A DNA stretch of 64,000 bases from assembly GCF_000372725.1 (NCBI RefSeq), contig NW_005199926.1, positions 546,778 through 610,777 of the forward strand, in the 5' to 3' direction. The DNA is from Emiliania huxleyi CCMP1516. Its lineage: Eukaryota > Haptophyta > Isochrysidales > Noelaerhabdaceae. Shown one piece after another: positions 34,241 through 45,700 of this stretch. The notes under the pieces are model-generated. The model made no database searches. It worked only from the letters and a program-made list of their open reading frames with translations, and was not told the DNA's origin. Both the position numbers and the translations under genes were made by a program. Position 1 is the first letter of the stretch. Every line of letters begins with the position of its first letter.

Positions 34241-36991
34241 ATGTCGTCCTATGTGTTCTACGAGAACCTCCCGGACGGCGTCCACGACGTGCTGCTCGGT
34301 CCGCAGAACGGCCTCTACCTCACCGGCTACGACTCACGCCGCCGCATCACCTTTGTGCTCTACGCACCGCCCTTTGGCCAGCGGCTGCGGTACATCTCGC
34401 AGCTGCCGTACCGGGACTACGGACAGTTCGCGCCCACTGTCCTGGGCGCGCACGAGGAGTCCCGCGGCACGCTGCTCATCCTCCTCTACCAGCGGCCGAT
34501 TTCGTGGGGCAGCGAGTCGATGGCCCTGTACCGAGTCAGCCCCGAGGACGGGAGCCAGACGCTGCTGAGTTCGACGCCGTCGCCCTTCTGGCCGCCGACG
34601 GCGCTGCTGCCCCGCTCGGACGGCTCGGTCCTCGTCGCCACCTCTGGCTCCGGCCCGCTCCTCCGCTACGACGGCTGCAACGCCACAGCGTGCGCCGGCC
34701 CGAGTGCACTCGCCTCGGCCGCCTCGAACGCGACTGGCAAGGCGGGGCTCGCGGAGGTGCGAACGGCGCACGGCAAGACCCTCTGCCTCGTCACCGGCTC
34801 GGACCAGCTGACTGGCCGGGGCGGCTCCATCTGCTGCGAGCGGCGGGACGGCTCTCTGCAAACGATTTGGGCACCCGCCACCGCCACGGCCACCGCCGCC
34901 GCCCCCGCCTCCGCCGCCGCCGATTCGCCCTCCCCCGCGCCTGTCCTGCCGCCGGCCCCGCCCCCGGAAGGGGCGGCGTCGGAGGGGGGCGCGCCCGAGC
35001 GGGACCCTCCCGGTGGCGACCCGGCGCGGCGGGCGAGGCTCGAGGCGCCAGAGGCGTGGGGGAGCGGCAACCGCTCCTCCTCCTCCTCCTCCTCCTCCTC
35101 CATGGCTGCGATGACGCAGAGCAGCCCCTCCCTGCTCGCACGGGGCCCCCCGGTGGTGCTGCGTCGCGCGCGGCGCGGCGGCGGCGCTGCGGCGACCGCC
35201 GAGGAACGCCGCGGCGCCGAGGCGGGCGGCGGCGCCGAGGCGGGCGGCGGCGCTGAGGCGGGCGGCGGCGCCGCGGCGGAGGCTGCCGTCGAGGTGGACT
35301 CTCTTCTCGTGGTCTCCCTCTATCCGACGAGTCCGCGCGGCTTCGAGGAGCGCCGCGCACGCACACGCGGCGCGCCGGCCACTCGCCCCCCGGCGTGCAA
35401 CGTAGGTGAGTACGGCTTCGAGCAAGGAGCGGTCAACGCGCTGCGCCCGCGCGCCGCCCTGCTCGGCGAGACGTGCGGCGACGCCGGCTGCTGGGCGGCG
35501 CCGCAGCGCGTCGCGAGCTCGCTCTCCAACCCGCGCGGCGTCGCGGTGAGCGCCGCGCTCGGCAAGCTCTACGTCGTGGAGCAGAATACGCTGCGCGGCG
35601 CCTCGTACGAGCTCTTCTCGGGCGACGTGCTCCAGTGCACGCTAGAAGCGAGGTCGGGGGAGATATGGGGAGATGTGGGGGACGTGCTCCAGCCCTGCAC
35701 GCTAGAAGCGGAAGATGCATTCTGGTCTTCCAAACAGCGCTTGAGAGGACACGTACTCCGCTGTCGCTGCTGTATTCGGAGCCCGTGCATCCACGCGGTG
35801 CTCTGAATACACGGCACACCACCGTCCTCCCGCCCCGAGGTTGGCGTGTTCAGCACGTAGGCTCTGCACCGACGGGCGGTACGAGTGCGGCGCGGGCCAG
35901 AATGCGGGCGAGTGCGAATGCGCGGCGGGCTTCGGCGGCGCGTGCTGCGACACGCCCTCCTCCTCGAGCGGTGTGGTCTCCCTCCTCGCCACCGCGGGCT
36001 GGTGGGGCGCGTTTGCGCCGCCGCTGCTCGCGGCGTTCGCTCTCCTCTCTTTTGGGTTGCGCCGCCGGCGCGCCTCCCCCCTGCCGGCCGGCTGGTCGCT
36101 CAGCGACGCATCGCTGCTCGAGGCGCGCGACGCGCGGCCCATGCCTCCGCGCGTGGCTCGGCGGCGCGGACTCTTCGCCCAGCTCGACTCTCAGCAGGAT
36201 GCCGCATCGCTCGCGCCTGTCAACGTCGGCGGCAGCGCGCTCTCGCTCGCGTCGCTGCTCGCGCCGATGAGGCAACCGTTGCTCGGCGAGGGCGGCGCTT
36301 GCTCCGGCTCGCACCAGCCCCCTCGGTGAGTAACGAATTGATGACCCGAGTCACCCGAGATTACCCGAGATTACTTGATTCATCAGGCTCGCACCAGTCC
36401 CTGCTCTCCATGCCCGTCGCGTGGGGCGGCGGCGCGACCCGCGAGCCGTCGAGCTGCGACGGCTCCGCCCTCGGCGACTTCGACCTGCCCTTCGACTCGA
36501 CGCTGCCTTCGCCCCACGGCGACCGCTCCTCCGTCGGCTCGATCTCTCGCGACCGCACGCCCCTCTCAACCCCGCAGCGGCCGCCGCCTGCGGGGGCGCC
36601 GCTGGCCACCGAGCCGGGCAGTGTTCCTCGCGCGGCCGCCACGGCCGAGGCCGGCAGCGGCAGCATGCCCATGAGCCGGCACGGGTCGCGGATGCGCCTC
36701 TATCACGAAGTCGTCAACGAGGCCGACACGCAGGAGACGGCCCTTCCCGAGGACTCGTTCGACGCGCCGCTCTCGCCGCTCTCGCCCCACGGCGAGCTGG
36801 CCGAGTCGCTGTTCTCGGGGTTTGGAGGCATGGACTTTCGTCCAAGGACGCCGGACCCGGGTTCCAGTGGCTCGCAGGCGCCGTCTCCCGGAGTGGCAAC
36901 GTCGCGGCCCCACGGGGCGGAGTGGCAAGGCCCCGGTGGGCCCGACGGGGGCAGCCCTGGTGGCGCTGGGGTCTGGGGACGGGATGGATGA
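34241..36991 (+). CDS. Propeller-like/EGF-like single-pass membrane protein, copy B
   Basis: Exons 34241-35628, 35861-36306 and 36387-36991 join in frame to 812 residues. Residues 1-215 and about 420-460 contain repeated strands such as DVLLGPQNGLYLTGYD, RGTLLILLYQ, GSVLVATSGSGPLLRYDG and PRGVAVSAALGKLYVVEQ, like NHL/propeller blades. Between them are poly-Ser and Glu-Ala-Gly repeats. The second exon gives an EGF-like Cys cluster (CTDGRYECGAGQNAGECECAAGFGGACC) and a transmembrane helix (WWGAFAPPLLAAFALLSFGL) followed by RRRR. The last exon is a serine/proline/acidic cytoplasmic tail. Both introns fit GC-AG best: only those boundaries keep frame. No signal peptide at the present start, so an upstream exon may be missing. 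Role unknown; surface receptor or adhesion protein is an inference. Confidence 0.7.
36306..36397 (+). repeat. Direct repeat bounding intron 2
   Basis: GGCTCGCACCAG occurs at 36306-36317 and 36386-36397, 80 bp apart, equal to the intron (36307-36386). The intron therefore opens with a copy of the next exon's first bases. The same pair is at 53544 and 53624 in the second copy. Confidence 0.85.
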
Positions 36992-37506
36992 GAACAGTGT
37001 GACGTCGGTATGGTGTCCAGAGGGGTTGCGAGCAAGGCCGAAACCTCAGGAGTTCGCGCCTCATCCCTCAATCGAGGCTGGGCCTTCGAACGTCGAACTT
37101 TTCTGCGCGTTTGGCGTTACTTTCTGCTGCCACAACGATCCTAATGAGATCCCACTCTGCTCCGTATTCTCTTGTGTCGTACACCGACCTTACAGCGGAG
37201 GCGAAAGGTCTCGGAAGGAGAGCAGGAAAAAATTCGAGCAAATATATAATCGAGATAGACACCACAGGCGTCTCGGGGCTCATCCTTGTTCCCGGGGCAT
37301 AACTCCCCCACAGCGCAGACGTTCACACTTCCCACAGCGCCTCGTCCAAGACCTGTCTTGTGTGTCCTGGACCTGCCTTGCTTTCTGCTCGCTTTTATGT
37401 CGCTTCGCCTTACCAGTTACCACGCTCTCACTCCCCTCGATGCTGGCGTTCGCCGCGCTCCATTGCCTCGCGCGCGCGTCCTCTCTGCCGATGGCATCGT
37501 TCATGG

Positions 37507-37578
37507 CTTCCCCTCCGGGAATTGAACCCGGGTCTCGACGGTGACAGCGTCGGATACTAGCCACTATACAAAGGAGAA
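37507..37578 (-). tRNA. tRNA-Asp (GTC)
   Basis: 72 nt on the minus strand, intron-less. The acceptor stem TTCTCCT pairs with AGGGGAA (one T-G wobble). Eukaryotic box A-like GTATAGTGGCTAGTATC forms the D arm; the anticodon stem CGACG/CGTCG holds loop CTGTCAC with anticodon GTC; the T arm is CCGGG-TTCAATT-CCCGG. The discriminator is G, and no CCA is encoded, as expected for a nuclear gene. Confidence 0.93.
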
Positions 37579-38113
37579 TGCCAGACTTCAAAGACGCGAT
37601 CACAGCAGCGCTGACCAGCCTCAACACAAGGCCGTATCCGACGCGGACATGAGGAGCCTCGCAACAGCCCAAATAATCAGCAATACCATAACACGAGGCG
37701 AGCACGACATATATGACCCGAGATCGACCCGAGATCGACCCGGGATCGACCCGAGATCGACCCGAGATCGACCCAAAATCGGCACGAGCGATCTACCCGA
37801 CAATGCACCAAAGCCCCCTGCGGGGGGATCCCCCCCCACCCCGAGTGTCCGTGTCCTTCGCGAGTCACCGATGGGGAGCGGGGGGGGAAGAGAGGAGCAA
37901 AGGGGAGGCTGGGGAGGGGGGGGTCCACTCTGAAGACTGCCGACCGCGGGGGGGGTTTCTCCCACAGGGTTTTCACCCTCCGCGTGAGGATCGGCGCGGC
38001 GAGGGGGTAGGTTCGAATTCGCCGCGCAACATTTCACCCCCACAGGACCCCGCCCGCCCCCCCTCATGGTCCCACCTAGCACCCAAACGAGCCTTCGCAC
38101 CCTCTCCTTGCGT

Positions 38114-38266
38114 GGTGTCCCCCGCTATGTGTCGCCGTCTTCGGGGCACGCAATCCTGTGCAGTCAGGGCAAGTGGGGGCGGGGGGCACTCCCACCGACG
38201 TATGTATCTGTGGTGACTGTCCCTAGTCTCGGAGGGGGGCTTGAAGCTAAGAATATTTTATTTTTG
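38114..38266 (+). mobile_element. Partial relative of the dispersed element
   Basis: It shares GTGTCCCCCGCTATGTGTCG and the following ~60 bp with the elements at 2855 and 30921, and ends in a similar AATATTTTATTTTTG. The 5' part is not recognisable, so it is a diverged or truncated copy. Confidence 0.65.
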
Positions 38267-38759
38267 TCGTGTTGTGTGTGGTTGAAACATCACGATCGTG
38301 TCGGCGCGCTCCGTCTCCAACTCTGTCTGGGCCTGTGGTCCCTGCCAGATCCTGCCGCGCTGCACGCGTACAAGCCGCAGCGGCGTAAAGAGAGAAAGAC
38401 GTTTTTGATGCCACGCCTTTTACAACTCAAGTCTTCTGGGGAGCATTTTTCCACAACCAGTCTCTCACGCGCGACCTACTCACCGCCTCTCACGCGTAGG
38501 TGCGCGGCCTCCTTAGCCAATGGGAGGCGGTGCAGAGTGTTTCTTGTAATGATTAGCATCCCTGGCTGTGTGTCTTGTGAGCTTGTTGAAGATGAGCGCG
38601 CGCGTCTCAGCGCAGGCCAGGTCTACACTGGCCGCGGCACCAGCTCCCGCGGTCTGCACGCTAGGAGTGGTTGGTCCGCCCTCGCAATGACTGCATACTC
38701 CCCCCCCCCCCCCCCCGCCCTGTCCATCATCTACTTCATATACCATGAGGCGTCGAAGC

Positions 38760-39507
38760 TAATGCGATCCAGTCCAAGTATTAGCCTGCGGCGTGAATCC
38801 GTGTTCTTTCTTAGCGACCTTGACGTGAGCAAGGCGCCGGGCTCCGATTTCGACGAGCTGCGGGCGGCGCATGACAGGCTCAAGAAGGAGCACGGCGAGA
38901 TCACGGCGACGTGGAAGGAGTGGGACAACAAGACGAAGGCGGAGTACTTTGACCTGGTTGGCGGTACGACAGGCAGGCCCCCGGACGTCGAGGTGGAGCC
39001 GTGGGACGAGCCCGACGAGGGCGAGAAGCTGCGCGCCTCCGCGCGGCCGCCGGAGCCGGCTACGAGGGTGGCGCGCGCTCTCGCGCTTCCGGCCGCATAC
39101 TCTCGTCGAGGCCAAGGAGCTGCTGCCACTCGCCGAGTTCACGTCCAAGCACGAGTTCCTACACCAGGCGCAGCGGCGCTTCACGACGGTGGTGGGTGGT
39201 CCACAACAGGAACTGGCGCGACCTCGCCGTGGAGGGCTCCGCGGGATCGCGGTCTGCTCCTCGCGGCAAGAAGGGCAAGGCGCAGGCCAAGGGCAGGGAG
39301 CGGGCGAAGCATGCGGCTTGGCGGGAGGCAGTCCGCTTCGTGGCGGTGAGCCAGGATGGCGCCGGCGCCTTCCTCAACGCCATCCCCATGCGGGATGACA
39401 TGCGAATGGAGACTTGGGCGATGCGTCTTTCGGTGCAGCGCCGCCTGGGTCTCCCCCTCGACGTGGCCTGCCAGGCCGCGCGGGCGGCGGGCAAGAAAAA
39501 CTCGTGA
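38760..39507 (+). pseudogene. Frameshifted coding remnant, possibly retroelement
   Basis: Two frames carry plausible protein. The first has DVSKAPGSDFDELRAAHDRL and WKEWDNKTKAEYFDLVGG. The second ends HNRNWRDLAVEG, then GAFLNAIPMRDDMRMETWAM and RLGLPLD before the stop at 39507. The last block resembles the GAWLxAxP...LRRRLGLPL tail common in algal retroelement proteins (recalled, not checked). Around 39190 the word GTGGTGGGTGG interrupts the frame, so the copy looks broken. It ends 150 bp before the N gap. Confidence 0.4.
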
Positions 39508-39659
39508 ATGGGGAAGACCCTACTACTGAGTATTGGCGACCCCTGCCTTTCCAACGTACTCGCAGCCAGGGCCCCCCAACCCCTCTAACTCCAAGTATCT
39601 CCGCTTTCCGACGGCCTTCATTCCTTCGTCCCTTAGGCGGTCCGAGGGGGGGGCACCCC

Positions 39660-39759
39660 NNNNNNNNNNNNNNNNNNNNNNNNNNNNNNNNNNNNNNNNN
39701 NNNNNNNNNNNNNNNNNNNNNNNNNNNNNNNNNNNNNNNNNNNNNNNNNNNNNNNNNNN
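39660..39759. other. Assembly gap (100 N)
   Basis: One hundred undetermined bases. Repeat unit A' starts at the first base after it, so the left edge of the duplication is hidden by this join. Confidence 0.99.
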
Positions 39760-40228
39760 TTTCTTTTTTTGAGTTTGCCTTCGATGTTAGGAAACAAAGC
39801 AAGGCGGACATGGCATATCGTGTCTTTTTTTGAAAGAGAACAAACACCAAAAGCTTAGTCGCGCTTCGGTGGTTATATTTCAGGACTTCCCCCGATCGGT
39901 CTCGTCGTCGTCGTCCATCGTGAACCCGGCGGTTGCACCCAGTGCCAGTCTGCCGGGGCCACGGCCGCGCCCCGCGAATCCGCCGCGGCCGCCGCCCCTC
40001 GCCATCCCCATGCTCAGCCCCAAGCTCATCCTCGCCTACGGTGCAGGGCGCTCGCCACCTCAGGCGACAGCGGTGAAGCTCCTCCTCTCACCGGCAGCCT
40101 TGCCACCTTCGCTGGCGCTGGCGCGGGCGGCGGCACAGCGCTCGCGGCGGCGAGAGAGGCGCCGTCAGCGGCGGGCACGGCGGGCACGGCGGGCGCGACG
40201 GGGCCGGGCGCAGCGGGGACGTCGTTCG

Positions 40229-40259
<31 letters not shown>

Positions 40260-41975
40260 AGCGGCGGCGGCGGCGGCGGCGGCGGCGGCAGCCATCGCCG
40301 GGTCCTCCTTCTCCCTGCGCTTCTTTGGCTTTGTGTCCTTGGCCCTCGCGCGAAGGGCCTTGTCCGCCTCGCGCATCTCCTTGAAACGCTTCTTGTGGTG
40401 GTGGTCGTACGAGGAGAGGTGGTTCTCCCACTCCGTCACCTTTGGGCACGGCTTTCCGAGGGTCACACGAGCCGAGGAGAGGAGAGCGGTCCCCCGGGGG
40501 AGGTGGTCTACGCGCTGTCGCGACGTTCACCTTGTGGTACTGCTTGTCGCACACCTCGCAGTAGAAGCACGAGACCTCCGCCTCGCGCGCCGCCTTGATG
40601 GCGCCCTGCCGCTCGTTCTCTGCGATTCGCGCCGCCGCCTCGCCGTCGCTCTCGGCAAGGATCCGCTCGCTCATGCTCGCCTTGGGGCGTGAGGACGCGG
40701 GCTCTGAGGCGGCGCATGCAGCTCCGTGCGTGGCCAGAGCGTGGAGGGCGATCAATACCAGCCCCAAGCGCGTGGATGCGATGGGGAGACCGCCGGGTGC
40801 GTTGATTCGCGGGAGGGATGCCGCCGGCTGCGTGTGATCGCATGATGCATGGTTGGGAGGCTCGCCTTGCGCGTCTCGGTCGCCTGCCGCGCCTGCGCCG
40901 CGTACTCGCTCTCTTTGCCCAGCCTGCCGGGCTCACGGGGGTGAGAGCGGGCAGCCCGGCCCACGGGCGAGCCCCGGGGGGGGGGGGGGTGTCACCCCGA
41001 CGTAGCCCCAAAGTACTGCGCGCGCAGCGCCACCGGCTCGAGGCGGCCGTCAGACTTTCGGCCGAGTCCCTTGCCGCTCTGCGGCGGGGGCGGCGGAAGG
41101 GTGGCGGCGGTGGTGGAGTGGCGGCGGCGGGGGCGGCGGCGCGGGTGGTGTGGTGGCTGCTGTGGCGACAGTGTGGTGGCTGTGGCGGCGGTGGCGGCGG
41201 TGGCGGCTGTGTGTACCTCCCACCCGAGCTTGAGAAGGAGCAGGTGCCCTCTGTTCCACGCGGGCAGCGGCCGCTCGAGCGAGGCCTGGCTCACGCCCGT
41301 GTCGTCGAACGACTGCCGCAGCGCCTGGTCCGTCCCGCCGCCCGCCGCCAGCCGCCGGTCCTCCTCGCCCGCCAGTGCCTCCCAGTCGCTGTCGCGCGCC
41401 GCGAGGGCGGCAGCCACGGACCCGCTCGCAAAGCGCGCCGCCAGGCCACCGAGCCCGCCCTCCACGTCCTGCCACCGCTGATACACCGTCGCCCGCATCT
41501 CGCCACCGCTGGCTGCGGCCGCCGCCGGCGCCACGGAAACAGGCAAGGGCGGCGGCGGCTGCCGCTGCAGCAGCTGCGGCGGCGTAGGAAGCGGTGGTGG
41601 CGGCGGCTCGTCGAGTGCGGCAGTTTGCGGCGGCGCTGAAGAGAAGCGCGACGGCGCCGTGGCGCTGCCGGAGGGGGGCGGCGCCGCAGAGAATCGCGAC
41701 CGTGGCAGCTCTGGAGGCCTGCGCCTGCTGCCGCTCCGGCTGCGCCTGCGCTCCCCGCTGCGGCTGCGGCTGCGGCTCCGGCTGCGGCGCCAGCGCCGCC
41801 GGTCCCGGGCACGCCTGCTGCTGCTTCGGCTGCGGCTCCGCTCGTTGCGGCTGCGGCTGCGGCTGCGCCTGTCTCGGCGACCGTGCCGCTGCGGCGGGCT
41901 GCGCTCGCGATCGCGGCCGCGCTCTCGGCTGCGTGAGCTCGGCATCTAGCGCGCACGCCCTTCAAGTGCCTCTAT
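39760..41975. repeat. Segmental repeat unit A'
   Basis: Second copy of 23430-25735, beginning at the gap edge. It lacks the 59-bp tandem duplication and so has an intact first exon. Confidence 0.95.
39880..41945 (-). CDS. GPATCH8-like G-patch/zinc-finger protein, copy A'
   Basis: The intact counterpart of the gene at 23555-25692. The first exon (41945-41217) starts MPSSRSRERGRDRERSPP and keeps the RS repeats, SGERRRSRSGSRRRPPELP and the Pro-rich stretch in one frame through to HLLLLKLGWE, ending at a GT donor. The next exon starts at 41078 with SGKGLGRKSDGRLEPV, completing the G-patch. The zinc finger, basic helix (KKRFKEMREADKALRARAKD), poly-Ala run and RGG-like tail follow as in the other copy, stop at 39880-39882. 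Such proteins bind RNA or spliceosomal partners in the nucleus. Middle exon boundaries were not all resolved. Confidence 0.8.
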
Positions 41976-42711
41976 AGACCTATCGTACTCTCGTCGCTCA
42001 CAGCGCCGGCGTGCCGGAGAATTTCTCCCAACACTCCAACTGCCCCCAAACAAACCACGCGCGGCGCCGGCGGATCTGCGAGTGAGAGTGGCAGGGGGCT
42101 CTCGCATGAGTCGGAGGAACCCCCTCCGGTCTCACATGTCGGGACGTCGCGATCGCGACCGCGACAGCGCGAGTGCCGAGTGCAGTCCCCGAAACTGAGA
42201 CTGTGATCTGGCGGCGTATAGAAGAGTCAGAAAACTGTGTGGCACGCAACGAAATTGTTTTCGCCCTCCCTGGACGCGTTTGGGTAGGAATCCTAATCGC
42301 GCGAAAGGCACGAGAAGGGCGTGAACTGACAATCCCTGGGACCCCGTGTTGCGTGACTCTGTGCGATTTCGGGCCCGGGGTTGTGCGTTTACGTGAACTG
42401 ACAAAAAAACAAAAAGAACAACAAGGCGCGATGGATTGTCACGCCGACAGCTCTCCTTCGAGTTGGTTGGTCTTCGCCGCGGCTCGCCTCACACACGAGC
42501 TGCTTGAGCGTTTCAGGTACGCAAGCCCGGCCGCCCCGCGACTCCCCCATGCGCTACGCAGCTCTCGTACTGGGATGATCAACTCTGGCCCATTCATACT
42601 TCTCTCTCTGAGCATGCTCACCAGAACCTCGCATCGCCTGACGCCGACGCTTCGCCTCACAGGTGCAAAGAACTGGTTGCCCGACGCGCGAAGGTTCCTT
42701 TCGAACAGCTC
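41976..42711. other. Spacer before the astacin gene
   Basis: Only 42050-42135 resembles the matching spacer of the first copy (26100-26180). No RNA gene or coding domain seen. The promoter of the astacin gene should lie here, without a recognisable element. Confidence 0.4.
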
Positions 42712-45700
42712 ATGTTGCGCCTCTATCTCGTCCTCGCGTGTCTAGCTGGCGACGCACGCGGCTCTTCCGAGGGGTCCCAGATCCTTGAGCGCTTTGCCGA
42801 TGAGTACACGCGCCTCAACATCTCCGCCTCTGTCGACTCCCCGCCGAGCCGGCTCGAGATGATGACGGCAGTCGTGGATCGTATGTCCACAGCCGAGCTG
42901 ATTGACAGCGGCCTCTGGCTCACGGATGACGAGATCGATGACGAGCTCGGTGTTGCTCACCACAAGCAGGACGGCGAACACTTCGGCTCCGGCAGGCGCC
43001 TGAATCGTCTGGTGGAGCCATACTCTGACATCCACTCCAACGCCATCGTACACAAAGGAGGTGAGGTCTACTACTGCTTCGACGGGAGTGCCGATTCAAC
43101 CCGCAGGAGCGCCTTTGAGAAGGCGGTCAATCGTGCCGAAGTAGAGATCAATCAACTCGGCTTCTGTCTCACTTTCGTGCGCACGTATGCATGCGATCAT
43201 TCGGCGATTACGGTCGGCCGGTACGATGACGACAGCTGCCACGTGAATTCGCCCTGGGACGGCGAGGGGATCAAGCTCAACATGGGGTGGTGCAATGATG
43301 ATACCCGTTTGGGTGACATCGTCCACGAGATTGGGCACGCTCTGGGTCTCGGGCACACGCACAAGCGTCCCGACCGCGACGCGTATGTGATCATTCACTA
43401 CGACAACATTGTATCCGACCAGCATCATCAGTACACGATCGACGAAGATTACTCCACCCATCTGCCCTATGACTACAACAGCATCATGCACTACCCGGCG
43501 ATCGGGGGCTTTGCAATCGACCCGTCGAAAAACGCGATCTCGACCAAAACCTCCGATGCTCGCATTGGGCGGTCGACCGGTGGCTTTTCCCTGACCGACG
43601 CGCGCCAGATCCGCGACATTTACGGCTGCTCGGAAACGTGTTGCAGCTCGCTGATTGTCAGCCTCTCTGGCGCTGCTTCCAGCAACCAGGGCAGCCGGGA
43701 GGACGTTTACACCATCGTGCCCGGGTTGTCGCAGGGCGGCATGCCAGTGTACAAACAGGGGTCGGGTTCCAACTACCTTTACTACTGGCCCGAATTCACC
43801 GATTGGCGCATCGGCTCTGACTACTTAAAGGCATCAGCTGGCATCATTTCCCTCGACAACAAGCTACAGTGCCCGCAGCAGGCTTCCACCTGGGCGTACT
43901 GGGATTCCGACAACTTCGTGACCAGCGCCGGCGTTTCTGTCAAGTGCTCCGTCTTGGAGAGCTACGTGCTCGTGACGAGCGGGACTTGCAATGATGTCCC
44001 AGGGCGCGCGCGCATCACGAGCGCGTTCGAATGCGCACAGGCGGCTCATGAGCTTCGCCCCTTTCTAAACGGCTATTCCGATGCCGACGTCACCCCAACG
44101 GTCCAAGAGGGCTCTGCTTCGGACGACCCCCCGGGCTGCTGGTTTGAAGATGAGTGGTTCGGCGATGATTTGTACTTCAACCCCGGCACACAGACGGGCG
44201 ATTGCTCCACGGACGACAAGTGCCTCTGTCGATTCCACACGCTCCGGCCGCCGTCTCCGCCGCTCCCGTCTCCGCTTCCGCCTCCTCTCGTGGTCGCCGG
44301 TGGCGGAGATTGCGTCCCCGATCTCGATGACGTGGAGTATTACGCCGCCGGGTTCACTGCATCGGGCGCTCCGTACTATCGTCACCCATCGTCCGTATTC
44401 TACATCTACTGGGACCCCGACTGCTACGGCGACGGATCGGGATCTGCTCGTTGGATCGTGGACAACGATGCACCGAGCACCACCGCATCGAGCGACCTCG
44501 ATGGCGACAGGAGCTGCAACTACTGGGCCCATCGCATCTCTGCCGACTCCTCGTCGCCCCCGCTCGGCACGAACACCTGGCCGGTGTGGTGCTACGGCTC
44601 CTGGGCACAGCTAGACCTAACACTCTCAGCGCCATCTCCATCACCTCCCCCTCCACCGCCGCCCCCTCCGCCTTTTGTTGTCACGGGGGGATGCAGTTCT
44701 CTCCTTGCCAACGTGGAGTACAACGCAGTCGGCTACACCGCCTCAGGAGCGCCGTACTATCGCGATTCTTCGTCCTTGTACTACATCTACTGGGACCCCG
44801 ACCCCGACGGTGACGGATCGACAGCCCGCTGGATCGTGGACAATGATGCACCGAGCACAACCGCAGCGAGCGACCTCGATGGCGACGGGAGCCGCATCTA
44901 CTGGGCTAGCATCTCTTCTGCCGACTCCTCCTCGCCCCCGCTCGGCACGGCGACCTGGTCGATGTACTGCGACGGCTGGACGAACAACGATCTGACGCTA
45001 ACATCTTCGGCATCACCGTCGCCGCCACCACCTTCCGCGTCACCGTCGCTGCCACCACCTTCCGCGTCGCCATCGTCGCCGCCGCCTTCTACCTTGCCGT
45101 CGCCGCCGCCCCCGTCGCCGCCACCCGCCGTGTCGCCGTCGCCACAGTCAGAAGAGCCAGGCTCATTCCGGGTCGTCGCTTCATTCACCGCAACCCGCGG
45201 CGATCTGTACGACTTCTACGACGAGGCCACCAAGAGGAACATCCTCGAGAAGCTCGCCGAACTGGCCGGCTTTGCCTTCGTGCCGCTCGATTCGACGATC
45301 GGCGTCTATTCTGCACCTTGCTCTATGGGCACTTGCGCAAACGTGGCCGTGATTGCCACGTTCCCGGTGGTCACGCAATCGGAAGTCAGCTCGGCTCAGA
45401 GCAACCTCGAACAGTACTCCGGGGCCGCTGGCCAGGATGCGTTCGAGGAGCAGATGGGACCTATCCTTGCTGGGGTGGGGGCGTCCGTCGAAACTGCCGT
45501 CGTGGTTGAGGTCGAAGAAGACCCGAAGCCAACCGCTAGCGGCAGCGGCGGCTCCCCTGTGGTCGCCATTGCAGCGGCCGCGGCTGGGGTGGCCGTCATG
45601 GCTGCCCTCGGCGGTGGCTACGTTTACTACAAGAAGAAGCGCCTCCCTAAAGAGCCATCGAACTCGGTGGTGGCCAAGATCAAGCAGGGCGGCACACCAG

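Larger units (their letters stand above)
28294..37167. repeat. Segmental repeat block B
   Basis: 8.9 kb nearly identical to 46027-54406. Over the sterol glucosyltransferase coding exons I found only one difference (synonymous, near 29466). Differences elsewhere are a 513-bp element present only here, a 4-bp and several 1-3-bp indels. Both copies carry the same three genes in the same order. Confidence 0.95.
37168..38759. other. Spacer with tRNA, simple repeats and element fragment
   Basis: Unlike the region after the second copy of block B. It holds the tRNA-Asp gene, a GATCGACCC-type tandem run (37715-37775) and an element fragment at 38114-38266. No protein gene supported. Confidence 0.5.

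Noticed and set aside
36322..36386. GT-AG intron using the strong GTGAGT after CCTCG
   Set aside because: It would put the conserved serine/proline tail out of frame; the GC donor at 36307 keeps it, though RNA evidence could overturn this.
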